In this document: positions 17,162 through 25,732 of the stretch, piece after piece
How the letters are laid out: each line of letters starts with the position of its first letter
Numbering within the stretch: position 1 is the first letter of the stretch
Source: an uncultured Christensenellaceae bacterium
GTDB taxonomy: Bacteria > Bacillota > Clostridia > Christensenellales > Pumilibacteraceae
Direction: 5' to 3'
DNA length: 32,747 bases
Assembly (NCBI GenBank): GCA_910588315.1
Contig: CAJUQF010000013.1
Span: 2,948 to 35,694 of the forward strand
Position numbers and translations under genes: made by a program
Notes under the pieces: generated by a model
What the model was told of the DNA's origin: nothing
Database searches by the model: none
What the model saw: the letters and a program-made list of their open reading frames with translations, nothing else

Positions 17162-17310
17162 CGATACGCTTTTTTTTGAATTTAATCAAGTGTTTATCGG
17201 ATTTTTACGTTTTGTTTTTGATTTTTATTTTTTTCGATTCGACATAAATTTTATGTGTCGGAATACGCATTTTGCGATTCTCTCCCACACCCCGACTGTC
17301 CGTTACGCTC

Positions 17311-17874
17311 TTAAAGCAGTATACCGCTTAGCAATCTCGAAGTTAACGCAGCCATGGTTTTTGCCGGAGTCTGACAATCGTTTTTCATCCACTCGCGCAT
17401 GATCGATGCGATACCGGCGGCGGCGAACTTTAAGTAATAATCGGCGAGCAGCGGATCGAACGATACCGACCTATGCAAAGTCTCGATAAGTTCGACTTCC
17501 ACGAACTCGCGAATTTTATCGGTTATGAACTCGTACAGATCGGGATCGAAAAAAATCGCCGAAAACTCGCGTGTACATAAAATATATTCGTACCAATACA
17601 AATAAATTTGCCGCGCGCCCGATTTTTTAAAATCGTACTTTTGCATGAATTCATAGAAAACTCTGTCCACAAGCTGTTCCACGACCGCCGTCTTGGTGGG
17701 AAAATTGCGGTAAAAAGTTTTGCGTGCCACTCCCGCCTTTTCGCACACTTCGGTAACCGATATCTGCGAAAATGGCATGATCTCGAGCAATTCGAACATC
17801 GCCGTCGTGATAAGATCCATAGATCTGACCCGCCCCGCATTCAGCTTTTTTTCCATGTTTTCTTTTTCTATCAT
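17311..17874 (-). CDS. TetR/AcrR-family transcriptional regulator
   Basis: 187 residues. Residues about 15-65 are a TetR-type helix-turn-helix (MDLITTAMFELLEIMPFSQISVTEVCEKAGVARKTFYRNFPTKTAVV, with the canonical TFYRNF). The remainder is the all-helical ligand/dimer domain, ending in MREWMKNDCQTPAKTMAALTSRLLSGIL. It probably represses its own or nearby genes on binding a small molecule. It is the last gene of a minus-strand operon behind two HAD genes, with a 34-base gap and a weak GGGA ribosome-binding site. ATG at 17856 is an alternative start. The effector cannot be read. Confidence 0.9.
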   Translation of the reverse strand: MIEKENMEKKLNAGRVRSMDLITTAMFELLEIMPFSQISVTEVCEKAGVARKTFYRNFPTKTAVVEQLVDRVFYEFMQKYDFKKSGARQIYLYWYEYILCTREFSAIFFDPDLYEFITDKIREFVEVELIETLHRSVSFDPLLADYYLKFAAAGIASIMREWMKNDCQTPAKTMAALTSRLLSGILL

Positions 17875-17908
17875 TTTCCGATCCCTGCGTTTTATATCAT
17901 TTTCATCT

Positions 17909-18613
17909 TCAATCTACAAGTCCGCCGCGGCGCAGCGCGTCTATCAGTTCGCTCGGACGATTTATCATAAACGCCGGACCGAACTCGCGCAAAACGCTTT
18001 CGTCGCGAAATCCCCAAGTAACGGCGACCGCCGGGACGCCGCAATTTTGCGCCGTTTTCATGTCCGGCTCGCCGTCGCCGACGTAGACTATGCGATCGCG
18101 TTCCACACCCAATATTTCAAGCGCTTTATAAACGCCGTCGGGTGCGGGCTTGGGTCTTATATCGTCGCGAGCGCCGATTATAACGTCTACGCTCGGAAAG
18201 AAAATATCCTTAAGTTCGCGCGCCGCACCGTCGTACTTATTGGTAACGATCGCGCTCTTCAAGCCCAAAGCTTTGACTTCCGTCAGCATTTCGCCGATAC
18301 CGTCGTACGGTTTGGTCCTATCGCTACTGTGTTTGTCGTAATACTCGGTAAAAACCGCAAGACACGCATTGAAAAGTCTGCGATCGTCGAAAGTCCCGTT
18401 GTCAAAGTCCGGTTCTTCACCCGTCGTAACAAGATACAACGCGCGCTCGATAAGCTTGGGTACGCCGTTACCCACATACCGTCTTACCCTGTTCACGTCA
18501 AGCGCGCTCATGCCGAAATAACCGAGCGCATGATTGACCGCCGCGGTCAAATCCTCGAGCGTATTCAAAAGCGTTCCGTCGAGATCGAATATTATCGCAT
18601 CGATCTTATTCAT
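17909..18613 (-). CDS. HAD-family phosphatase (phosphoglycolate phosphatase-like)
   Basis: 234 residues. HAD motif I DLDGT (Asp10 nucleophile, Asp12 acid/base), motif II around AIVTNKYD, motif III Lys in RPKPAPD, motif IV GDGEPDM. The cap region resembles Gph/PGMB subfamily I phosphatases (NHALGYFGM...RRYVGNGVPKLIERAL). It likely dephosphorylates a small phospho-metabolite such as 2-phosphoglycolate; the substrate is inferred. The first 8 bases overlap the end of the upstream HAD gene, and GGAGG lies inside that gene, indicating translational coupling. Confidence 0.9.
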   Translation of the reverse strand: MNKIDAIIFDLDGTLLNTLEDLTAAVNHALGYFGMSALDVNRVRRYVGNGVPKLIERALYLVTTGEEPDFDNGTFDDRRLFNACLAVFTEYYDKHSSDRTKPYDGIGEMLTEVKALGLKSAIVTNKYDGAARELKDIFFPSVDVIIGARDDIRPKPAPDGVYKALEILGVERDRIVYVGDGEPDMKTAQNCGVPAVAVTWGFRDESVLREFGPAFMINRPSELIDALRRGGLVD

Positions 18614-19280
18614 AACTCACTGCCTCCATGATCCGATCTTTATGCGCCGCCGCGCCGCCCGGTACATGAATGAACGGTATGCCGAAATCCGCCGCGCCCG
18701 CTCCGTCGCTTGTAACGTCGTCGCCTATCATTACCGTATCGGATCTGTCGAGACCGTATTTATCGAAAAGCATACCGAAAAACGCCGTATCCGGTTTTCT
18801 GCATCCGCAGTCGGAACTCAACAATATGCCGTCGAACTTATCTTTCAATCCGACTTCTTCCATTTCGCCCGGGGTAAAGGCGCTTTGCGCATTGCTCAAC
18901 AAATAAACATGCGCGCCGCAAGCGTGCAGTTCGTCAAGCAATTCCGTCGTTCCTTCGAACAAACGAAATTTATTTCTCGACGCTTTTCTCATAAGTCTCA
19001 GCGCGTGCGTCGCCTGCTCGCGCGTTAACTTTCCGCCCAGTCTCGTTGCGATCTCTTGGAACTGCGCCACGCAATCGCATTCCGGATATGCGTACACGCT
19101 CGCGGTTTTCGCATTAAATCGCGCCCAATACCCGTCGTATTCGCGGCACAGCGAATCGTGATCCGCACGTATCCCAAGCTCGCCGAAATATGATATTACA
19201 TCCGCCCAAGCACGCTCGCAATGCTCATCCGTTTCGATATCTATAAGTGTATTGTACAAATCGAATACGAAGTTTTTCAT
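18606..19280 (-). CDS. HAD-family hydrolase with Asp-x-Tyr motif I
   Basis: 224 residues. Motif I is FDLYNT (Asp7 nucleophile), with Tyr9 where phosphatases carry the second Asp. Motif II YLLSNAQ, motif III Lys in CRKPD, motif IV GDDVTSD. The DxY form is typical of haloacid-dehalogenase-like members, so phosphatase activity is uncertain. The start is fixed because motif I begins at residue 6. The promoter -10 box ends only 9 bases before this ATG and no ribosome-binding site exists, so the mRNA appears leaderless. It is the first gene of the HAD-HAD-TetR operon. Confidence 0.88.
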   Translation of the reverse strand: MKNFVFDLYNTLIDIETDEHCERAWADVISYFGELGIRADHDSLCREYDGYWARFNAKTASVYAYPECDCVAQFQEIATRLGGKLTREQATHALRLMRKASRNKFRLFEGTTELLDELHACGAHVYLLSNAQSAFTPGEMEEVGLKDKFDGILLSSDCGCRKPDTAFFGMLFDKYGLDRSDTVMIGDDVTSDGAGAADFGIPFIHVPGGAAAHKDRIMEAVSYE

Positions 19281-19289
19281 CGTGACACT

Positions 19290-19318
19290 ATTATAGCATT
19301 ACTGTAACTTTTTTTCAA
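19290..19318 (-). promoter_or_regulatory. Sigma-A promoter, very close to start codon
   Basis: On the minus strand, TTGAAA (19318-19313), a 17-base spacer and TATAAT (19295-19290). Only 9 bases separate the -10 box from ATG at 19280. Confidence 0.75.
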
Positions 19319-19424
19319 TAGTTTTAAAGAAATTCTATTAAATAAATCAAACCTCTCACATAGCGGAAATAATATTTGTCAATAAAATTCGAGCAAAATA
19401 ATTTTTCGTTTTTTCAACCGAACC

Positions 19425-19453
19425 TTGACAAACGGTACCTTCGGTATTATAAT
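19425..19453 (+). promoter_or_regulatory. Consensus sigma-A promoter of the zinc-ribbon gene
   Basis: Perfect TTGACA (19425-19430), a 17-base spacer and perfect TATAAT (19448-19453), followed by AGGGAGG and ATG at 19487. Confidence 0.85.
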
Positions 19454-19486
19454 GAATATAAATAATTACAAGGGAGGTAATAGAAT

Positions 19487-19966
19487 ATGTATTGCAGACA
19501 ATGCGGCAGACAGATAGCCGACGGCGCGAATTTCTGTCCGTACTGCGGTTTCTATCAGAAAACAGCGACTGCCTCATCGTACGACGATGCGCAACGCCGA
19601 TATTCGGCTCCCTATTATCAGGCTCGCCAATATCCGGCAACTCCGGATAATAACGTACAAACATACGATAACGCTCAATGCGGCGATACGAAACGGAAAG
19701 TAAATATCTTCGCAATATTGGGCTTTGCAATGTCGCTGTTTACGCATATATCGGAATTCTTTATATACTTTATATTGAAATACGTCGTCTACAGTCCGTC
19801 ATTGATTCTGATAGGGATATTTCTGTGCCTTGTTCCCATTGCTGGACTTGTCCTGTCCATTATAGGGATAAAAAAGCAATCGCTGTTGGGGCTTGCCATT
19901 GCGGGGACGGTTATCAACGCAAGTTGGATATCGATACTGTCTTTCGTGTTTTTGGTATTTTTTTAA
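19487..19966 (+). CDS. Zinc-ribbon membrane protein (DUF4190-like)
   Basis: 159 residues. An N-terminal zinc ribbon (MYCRQCG...FCPYCG) is followed by a Tyr/Gln-rich linker (about 25-70) and two or three membrane segments (about 72-95, 101-130, 133-158) of DUF4190 type (LILIGIFLCLVPIAGLVLSIIGIKK). It is a common small Gram-positive membrane protein of unknown role, with the ribbon on the cytoplasmic side. It has a near-perfect promoter and a strong ribosome-binding site, so it is probably well expressed as a single-gene unit. Confidence 0.85.
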   Translation: MYCRQCGRQIADGANFCPYCGFYQKTATASSYDDAQRRYSAPYYQARQYPATPDNNVQTYDNAQCGDTKRKVNIFAILGFAMSLFTHISEFFIYFILKYVVYSPSLILIGIFLCLVPIAGLVLSIIGIKKQSLLGLAIAGTVINASWISILSFVFLVFF

Positions 19967-20001
19967 AACATACCCGATAAATTCCGAATATTATCTTTGT
20001 T

Positions 20002-20036
20002 AAACCCCCGCGACAGCCGCAGGGGTTTTCGTTTTA
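20002..20036. terminator. Rho-independent terminator between convergent genes
   Basis: AAACCCC and GGGGTTTT arms around a GC-rich loop, followed by CGTTTT. Confidence 0.7.
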
Positions 20037-20066
20037 TCTGCAAGATATACGCGATAAGAACAATTC

Positions 20067-20753
20067 TTATTGCGCGTATTTGTCTGCAAGTTTATAAAGC
20101 TCGTATACCGCAGGAGCGGCGGCGTTTATATGTCTTATACGATCTTTACCGCTTTCCGCGCCGCGCATAGAATAGAACAGTCCGCCGGCACATTCGATAT
20201 AATCGACAAGCCGTATGTCGAAAATGCGTAACACTCTTTCCATATCGCCGATGAACTTTGCGCGTTCGGCAGTAGGCGTATTGCCGTCCGACAGTTCCGC
20301 GGCATGGTGCAATATGATCAAATATTGCGCATTGTGCCTGCATACCAATCCGATCGTCTCGCGCAGTTTGTTGTCCCGAGTGAGCCGTTCGACGCACGAA
20401 ATATTCCCGTTGCCGTCGAGACAAATACACACGTCGATATCGCTCGCCATACCGAGAAAATACACCGCCGCAAACTCGACGAGCATTTTCTCGCTGTCGA
20501 GCCGAGTTGCGCACGAACGCAACATAGCCTGCCTGCCGAGCGGCAGCATCGACGCTAAAAACGATGCGACGCGCGGAGTTACGCCACGCACCGCCACGAT
20601 CTGTTCATACGGCGCGGAAAATATTTTCGACACACCGCCGAACCGTTCCGCCAGCGTTTCCGCAAGTTCGTCGCAATCGTGTCCGTAAAGCGTTTTCAGG
20701 CAATACCTGAGTATTCCTATGTCGCTGTCATCAAATCCGGACATATCATCCAT
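20067..20753 (-). CDS. RadC-like JAB-domain protein with degenerate metal site
   Basis: 228 residues, normal RadC length. Residues about 25-75 form the helix-hairpin-helix part (LAERFGGVSKIFSAPYEQIVAVRGVTPRVASF). About 95-215 is the RadC/JAB domain (YFLGMASDIDVCICLDGNGNI). In RadC the metal motif reads HNHPSGDPTPSxxD; here it is LHHAAELSDGNTPTAER, so the spacing and the final Asp are lost. It may therefore be a non-catalytic member. RadC proteins have been linked to DNA repair or natural transformation, but their role is uncertain. It is the last gene of the operon with the aldo/keto reductase and DUF1893 genes, 5 bases after the latter. Confidence 0.8.
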   Translation of the reverse strand: MDDMSGFDDSDIGILRYCLKTLYGHDCDELAETLAERFGGVSKIFSAPYEQIVAVRGVTPRVASFLASMLPLGRQAMLRSCATRLDSEKMLVEFAAVYFLGMASDIDVCICLDGNGNISCVERLTRDNKLRETIGLVCRHNAQYLIILHHAAELSDGNTPTAERAKFIGDMERVLRIFDIRLVDYIECAGGLFYSMRGAESGKDRIRHINAAAPAVYELYKLADKYAQ

Positions 20754-20758
20754 AAAGC

Positions 20759-21175
20759 CTACATGCTTTTAAGTCGCTCTTTGATAGCATAGAGCGCAAC
20801 GACGGGATCGTCTATATCCGCCGTCGCCTTTTCCATCGGACAAATATCGTCGCCCCTGCGATTTATTATCTTGTCGGCAAGAATTTCGTATTTCGCCGCT
20901 ATGCCGCACCGCTCGCATACACGTTTTGCCGCCGCGCTCATAACATTCGCGTAAAGCGCCGTCACGCCCATATACGCATATAACAGCGCCGCCGCTTTTC
21001 CCACTACCTTGTCCGCCGCCGAGTATCCGCGAAGATCCGCGCCGCTTTCTATAAAAGTTATGAGCGGTTTTACGCCGCGTTCGACGCTCAAAACGATATC
21101 ATCGCCGCGGCAAAGCACAATGGTGTACTTACCGCCGACAAGCAGCGCCCTGGCGTTATCGCAATCCGTCGTCAT
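20759..21175 (-). CDS. DUF1893-family protein
   Basis: 138 residues. It matches the DUF1893 pattern: short strands with SVERGVKPLI, then GYSAADKVVGKAAALLYAYMGV (the family's DKVVGKAAA signature), YANVMS, YEILADKIINRRGDDICPMEKA. It is a cytidine-deaminase-like-fold family of unknown function. The start overlaps the stop of the aldo/keto reductase by four bases (ATGA), indicating coupling. One Cys in DICPME is conserved in the family. Confidence 0.88.
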   Translation of the reverse strand: MTTDCDNARALLVGGKYTIVLCRGDDIVLSVERGVKPLITFIESGADLRGYSAADKVVGKAAALLYAYMGVTALYANVMSAAAKRVCERCGIAAKYEILADKIINRRGDDICPMEKATADIDDPVVALYAIKERLKSM

Positions 21176-22323
21176 TTTTTAAACCAGGCGGACTCGTTAA
21201 GCCGCGCCGAAAAATCTTTCATCATATCGGATATTTTTATAAGCTGCGGACAGACCTTTTCGCAGCTCTTGCACCCGACGCACGCGCTGGGGAGTTTTTC
21301 TTTCGCGTACGATTTAAACACCATGGGCGCGATAAACCCGTCCTCGGTGGAACGATGTTCGTTGTAAAGTTTGATTATCTCCGGAATGTCCAAACCTTTG
21401 GGACAATGCTCGGTGCAGTAACGGCATGCCGTGCAAGGCAGTTTGACTCTGCCCGTTATTTTATCGGCAATATCAAAGACCGTTTTAAGTTCTGTCTCGT
21501 CGAGCGGCTTTTCCGTCTCGAAAGTTTTGAGATTATCCTTGACCTGCGCCATATCCGACATACCCGAAAGCGTGACCGTAACTTCGGGAATGCCCTGCAA
21601 AAACCGAAACGCCCATGCCGCGACGCTCTCGCCCGGGCGCATGCTCTTTAATTTTTTCTCGTCTTCCGGAGCAAGACTCGCGAGCTTGCCGCCGCGTACC
21701 GGTTCCATTACCCACACGGGAATGTTATAGCTTTTTAACAACTCGACTTTTTCCTTGGCGTTTTGGAACTCCCAATCGACATAGTTTATCTGTAACTGTC
21801 CGAACTCCATGTACTTGCCGTACTTTTCGAGAAATCTGCGCAAAACGTTCATATCGCCGTGTCCGGAAAATCCGAGATGACGGATCCTGCCGTCTTGCTT
21901 TTGCTTCATGAGATACTCGAAAATACCGTATTTCTCGTCGAGATAAGCATCGATATTCATTTCGCAAACGTTGTGGAACAGGTAAAAATCGAAATACCGA
22001 ACGCCGCACTTATCGAGCTGCTTTTCGAAAATCTCTTCCACCTTATCCATGTTGGCAAGGTCGTAACCCGGAAACTTGCTCGCAAGATAAAAACTGTCGC
22101 GCAGATATTTCTTTAACAGCTTGCCTACGGCGATCTCGGACTGTCCGTTGTGGTAACCCCACGCCGTATCGAAATAGTTCACGCCGCGCTCTATGGCAAG
22201 ATCGACCATTTCCTGCGCCGCATCCAAATCGATCTCGGCAAAATCTTCGCCCTTTATCGGCAAACGCATAGTACCGAAACCGAGCGCCGAAAGTTCAATG
22301 TCCCCGAATTTCTTGTAAATCAT
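21172..22323 (-). CDS. Aldo/keto reductase with C-terminal 2x[4Fe-4S] domain
   Basis: 383 residues. Residues 1-285 are an aldo/keto reductase barrel: FGTMRLP, DTAWGYHNGQSE with the catalytic Asp and Tyr, LASKFPG with Lys, and FYLFHNV with His. Residues about 295-370 contain two [4Fe-4S] ferredoxin-like motifs, CTACRYCTEHCP and CVGCKSCEKVCP. This iron-sulfur form is common in Clostridia and probably moves electrons between a carbonyl substrate and ferredoxin-like partners; the substrate is unknown. It is the first gene of the operon, with a TTGCGT-17-TATAAT promoter and AAGGAG ribosome-binding site. Confidence 0.93.
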   Translation of the reverse strand: MIYKKFGDIELSALGFGTMRLPIKGEDFAEIDLDAAQEMVDLAIERGVNYFDTAWGYHNGQSEIAVGKLLKKYLRDSFYLASKFPGYDLANMDKVEEIFEKQLDKCGVRYFDFYLFHNVCEMNIDAYLDEKYGIFEYLMKQKQDGRIRHLGFSGHGDMNVLRRFLEKYGKYMEFGQLQINYVDWEFQNAKEKVELLKSYNIPVWVMEPVRGGKLASLAPEDEKKLKSMRPGESVAAWAFRFLQGIPEVTVTLSGMSDMAQVKDNLKTFETEKPLDETELKTVFDIADKITGRVKLPCTACRYCTEHCPKGLDIPEIIKLYNEHRSTEDGFIAPMVFKSYAKEKLPSACVGCKSCEKVCPQLIKISDMMKDFSARLNESAWFKK

Positions 22324-22352
22324 ACAATCACTCCTTATGTGAGAGTATTTAC

Positions 22353-22381
22353 ATTATATATTAAAACAGTAAAAAACGCAA
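22353..22381 (-). promoter_or_regulatory. Sigma-A promoter of the aldo/keto reductase operon
   Basis: On the minus strand, TTGCGT (22381-22376), a 17-base spacer and TATAAT (22358-22353). Confidence 0.75.
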
Positions 22382-22386
22382 GTTAA

Positions 22387-22423
22387 AGGGACACTCTTTT
22401 ACTTTTTTGTAAAATGCGTCCCT
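22387..22423. terminator. Imperfect hairpin after GH36 gene
   Basis: AGGGAC pairs with GTCCCT and, inside, TTTTAC pairs with GTAAAA around a T-rich loop. It lies between the GH36 stop and the promoter of the next gene on the same strand. The trailing T run is weak, so terminator function is uncertain. Confidence 0.4.
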
Positions 22424-22464
22424 GTTATCGTCGTTTTATATTTTTGTATATTTCCGGAAAACGA

Positions 22465-24615
22465 TCAGACCGGTTCGACGTAAAGTATAAGCGCGGTACG
22501 CGGCGAGTCCGCTTTAAGGCGCATGCCCTTCATAAGCGCTCTGCCCTTTACTTTTGCAATGCTCTGCTTGCCGTCGATATCGCGAACGCGGTACTCCCGA
22601 TCGGGGTCGAGTCCTTTTAACTGTACGGTCAGTTCATTCTCATTACAGTTCGGTTTGCGAAACGCCTGCACGACGCCGCTGTCTGTATCGTCATCGAAGT
22701 ACATGTACGCCGTCCAGCTCCTGTCGTCCGTCGTCGTTTGATAAGGTGTGAGCGCGTAGAAATCTTTAAGCAAATACTTATTTATCTCTTTCCACTCGGC
22801 ATAGCCTTCACGATAATTTTCCCAATCGATAGTATCTCTGTCGATATAAAAGTTTGCCACAGGTTCGTATATGCAAAGATATGACGCGCGCAGTGCATAG
22901 CGGTCGCAAGTATTGTCCACAAGCGTCGCCCCGTCCTTTGCTACGGCGCCGTTAAACGGCAGCCACTTGTTGAGATTGGGCGTGAGCGACAGGCGCAAAG
23001 TGGAAGTAAATCGATCCGAATCGCTGCGGTTTATGGGAATACTGCGCCGCAAAGTTTCGAGATCGTTGCGGTTGCCGCCGGACGCACAACTGTCCAACCA
23101 AGTAGGTTTCCCCTTTTCCGCCGCACGCTCCAATATCCCGTCCCAAAGCGCATAATGACCTTGGATATACAGATTTTCCGTAATGCCCGTGCGGTCGCGC
23201 CCTTCGTAGCCGTCGCCTATCGTCCAGAACGGACCGGGATATATGTTGAAATCTTCGCGGTACAAGTCCACGTCGTATTTATCCATGAACGACAGTATCC
23301 TGCCGAGCGTCCAATCGAGACAGTCTTTATTCCCGAGATTGCTTACGTAAGAATTGTTGTTACCGTGATCGGAAAGCGCCCAAGTGCGGTCGTACCCGTA
23401 ATTTTTTACAAGCCCGTCGAGATGCGTGACGCGCTCGGGTTCGAACCAAACGAGAAATTTTTGTCCGTGTTCGTGCGCATAGTCGATGCGGTCGCGGAAA
23501 GTATCGCCCGGCCACTTAACATTGTCGAGTTCCCAAGTCCCGACCGTTCCCCACCAATCCGTAGGCACGGTCTTTCCGTACGGGTCCAAATACCAACCGG
23601 CATCCACCCATTGCACGTCGTAATCAAGCCCGTGTCCGAACATTTCGTCCACGCTCTTTTTCCAGGACGTGTGATCTTCCGCCGTACTGCCGTCGGTGTG
23701 ATTTTTCGCATCGTTATCGGTATCGAAACAGTGGTATGTCGTACTGAACGGATTGACCGTCTCGTCGGTATTTGCGTTTTCGCGCGGATATACGCAATCT
23801 ACGAGCCAGCGCCGCCAAAGATTCATCGCTTTATCCTCGTCGCGCTCATAATAACGCACGACGCCGATAAGCGGCGTTCTGACCGTCTCACCCGGCTTTA
23901 AGTAAGTGCGCATACCGACCGTACCCGTGCCGGTAAAGCGCGTCGCTTTTTCGCTCGTATCGTAGACGAAATCGGCTTGCCACGTCCCGCCCCAGCCTAT
24001 TGCCAAAAGCGCGCCGCCGTTTTCCGTTTCCAAATTGAAATACGGGAAAGTCTCGGCGCAAGGTCTGCCGCTCGTATTGACAAAATTAACGGGCGTTTGC
24101 GTTAAGTCGGTGTCGTACGGCGCGTATTGATTGACATAATCGCCGAGTATGCCTTTGAGCCGCGGCTCTTCGCCTTTGAATTTGATATCCGCGGCAACGA
24201 CTTTGCGTAAGACCTTGCTGTCTTCACTTCCTGCGTTTTTGAAGTAAACCGCATAATCATATGCGTCATATTCGGGATAGAACGTACTTTCCACCGTTAC
24301 GGACAGTGTATCGTCGCGCTTAAGCACGATAACGGTCGCCGACTTATTTCGTTCTTTTTTAGTTTCGCGCGAGATCTCTTTGAAATACTTGGGGCTGAAT
24401 CCTTTATAGCACACATCGTCGTACACAAAGCTCACCGGAAAGTCCGCAAGCTCGTCGATGAACGTTTTATATTCTTTTTCGGTCTTTGTCATTATCTGTT
24501 CCTTTTTGTGCGAAGTATCCGGCGAGTTTTGTTTTTCGCCGCTGCTGCCGGCGCAGCCGCCGAGCGTCGCTATCGCAAGCGCCGCGGATAAAATTATAGA
24601 TAAAAATTTTTTCAT
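22465..24615 (-). CDS. GH36-type alpha-galactosidase-like lipoprotein
   Basis: 716 residues, lipobox LGGC (Cys21), so membrane-anchored outside the cell. The N-terminal beta-sandwich (about 45-330) and TIM barrel (about 335-620) follow the GH36/GH-D plan: WVDAGWY, FLVWFEPERV (compare WFEPEMV), YREDFN with the presumptive nucleophile Asp455, and DSCASGGNRNDLETLRRS with the presumptive acid/base Asp518. A C-terminal beta domain ends the protein. The family removes alpha-linked galactose or N-acetylgalactosamine residues; the exact substrate is not determined here. The nucleophile segment is REDFN rather than the common KWDMN. It overlaps the upstream FIVAR gene by four bases and ends the operon starting at 29350. 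Confidence 0.9.
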   Translation of the reverse strand: MKKFLSIILSAALAIATLGGCAGSSGEKQNSPDTSHKKEQIMTKTEKEYKTFIDELADFPVSFVYDDVCYKGFSPKYFKEISRETKKERNKSATVIVLKRDDTLSVTVESTFYPEYDAYDYAVYFKNAGSEDSKVLRKVVAADIKFKGEEPRLKGILGDYVNQYAPYDTDLTQTPVNFVNTSGRPCAETFPYFNLETENGGALLAIGWGGTWQADFVYDTSEKATRFTGTGTVGMRTYLKPGETVRTPLIGVVRYYERDEDKAMNLWRRWLVDCVYPRENANTDETVNPFSTTYHCFDTDNDAKNHTDGSTAEDHTSWKKSVDEMFGHGLDYDVQWVDAGWYLDPYGKTVPTDWWGTVGTWELDNVKWPGDTFRDRIDYAHEHGQKFLVWFEPERVTHLDGLVKNYGYDRTWALSDHGNNNSYVSNLGNKDCLDWTLGRILSFMDKYDVDLYREDFNIYPGPFWTIGDGYEGRDRTGITENLYIQGHYALWDGILERAAEKGKPTWLDSCASGGNRNDLETLRRSIPINRSDSDRFTSTLRLSLTPNLNKWLPFNGAVAKDGATLVDNTCDRYALRASYLCIYEPVANFYIDRDTIDWENYREGYAEWKEINKYLLKDFYALTPYQTTTDDRSWTAYMYFDDDTDSGVVQAFRKPNCNENELTVQLKGLDPDREYRVRDIDGKQSIAKVKGRALMKGMRLKADSPRTALILYVEPV

Positions 24616-25721
24616 TTGCCGTCACCATAACCTATCAATTCGTCTATACGCAATCGCAAGCGTCCCGCCCAATACGACAGAGTGTCCTCATCGGACTCCG
24701 CCGTCAAAGTCTTGCATTTGTCGAGTACCTTGCCGAGCGAAATAAAACTGTTGCGAGTGTACTTGCCGACACCGTTATCTATTATGTTTTGCGCCTCGGC
24801 TATAAACTTTTCGAGTATCTCGAAATCGCATTTATATATCACCGCCGCCATCGCCGCTTTGAGCGCGTCGCAAGCTCTTTCCGTTTCGTACGCGTCGCCC
24901 TGCGCGATCGCCGTTTCCGAATCTGCGATCGCCCGCGATAATTTTTCGAGACTATCGGCAGTCAATGTTCCCGAATCGATCATAGCCTGCGCTTTTAACC
25001 TAAGCTCGTTGAGTCCGGATCTGTCGATCTCGTTGGCAGCGCCGATTATGGAAATATTGTCGAAAGTATTGGGCGAATAGAAACTTCTGAATCCCACATA
25101 CCCGGATATATTGCCTACGGAATAAGTAAGGCGCGGCGTACTCTCGCCGTTTACGAATGCGTACAGCGTACCGTTTTTTATCACGACCCGCAACCGCACC
25201 GTATTCATAGGCAATACTACGGGACCGATCTCGGCTTTGACGCCGGCATACATTCTCTCGAAACAATGCAATTTTAGAAAATACGCATTTTTATCCGCGC
25301 CGCGCTCGAGATTTATATTATAGGCTGTTATATCGTCTAACTTTCCGGACATGTCGCTTTGCACGCCGACGTATATCCCGGCGTCGAACTTGCCGTTTTT
25401 GTTTATCGTGCCTATATCCACCGAAATATCGACCTCTGTAAATATCGCTTTATTGTAAATAATTTTTTGTTCGGCAAGCGACCGGCACACGATCTTTTCG
25501 TCAACGACCGACGGGGGCTTGTCGAACTCCGTATAAAAATCGAAATCTTGTTCATCTGCCTTTGCGGACAAATCATAATTTGCATGTCCGCCGGCAACGC
25601 GATACTCTTGCGGCAGGTCATATATCTTTTCCGCCGCCACTACGGTCGTACCGCAAAAACACGCGCCGAGTGCCGCCGCACACAGCAAAAGCGCTATACT
25701 TTTCTTTAAATGTTTTTTCAT
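24612..25721 (-). CDS. Secreted LamG-like lectin with FIVAR-type helices
   Basis: 369 residues. The N-terminal signal could be cleaved by signal peptidase I after VVAA or processed as a lipoprotein at LGAC (Cys21). Residues about 55-240 are a concanavalin-like/DUF1080-type beta-sandwich (YNINLERGADKNAYFLKLH, GYVGFRSFYSPNTFDNISI). About 245-369 contains two FIVAR-like helical segments (LNELRLKAQAMIDSGTLTADSLEKLSRAI and the similar last part) that often link domains in Gram-positive surface glycosidases. The probable role is binding a polysaccharide for the GH36 enzyme encoded immediately downstream, with which it shares a four-base overlap. No catalytic residues are evident. Confidence 0.78.
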   Translation of the reverse strand: MKKHLKKSIALLLCAAALGACFCGTTVVAAEKIYDLPQEYRVAGGHANYDLSAKADEQDFDFYTEFDKPPSVVDEKIVCRSLAEQKIIYNKAIFTEVDISVDIGTINKNGKFDAGIYVGVQSDMSGKLDDITAYNINLERGADKNAYFLKLHCFERMYAGVKAEIGPVVLPMNTVRLRVVIKNGTLYAFVNGESTPRLTYSVGNISGYVGFRSFYSPNTFDNISIIGAANEIDRSGLNELRLKAQAMIDSGTLTADSLEKLSRAIADSETAIAQGDAYETERACDALKAAMAAVIYKCDFEILEKFIAEAQNIIDNGVGKYTRNSFISLGKVLDKCKTLTAESDEDTLSYWAGRLRLRIDELIGYGDGK

Positions 25722-25732
25722 ACGCTGCTCCG

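Noticed and set aside
17240..17260. Terminator for the TetR gene
   Set aside because: The ACATAAA/TTTATGT hairpin has no T run following it on the minus strand.
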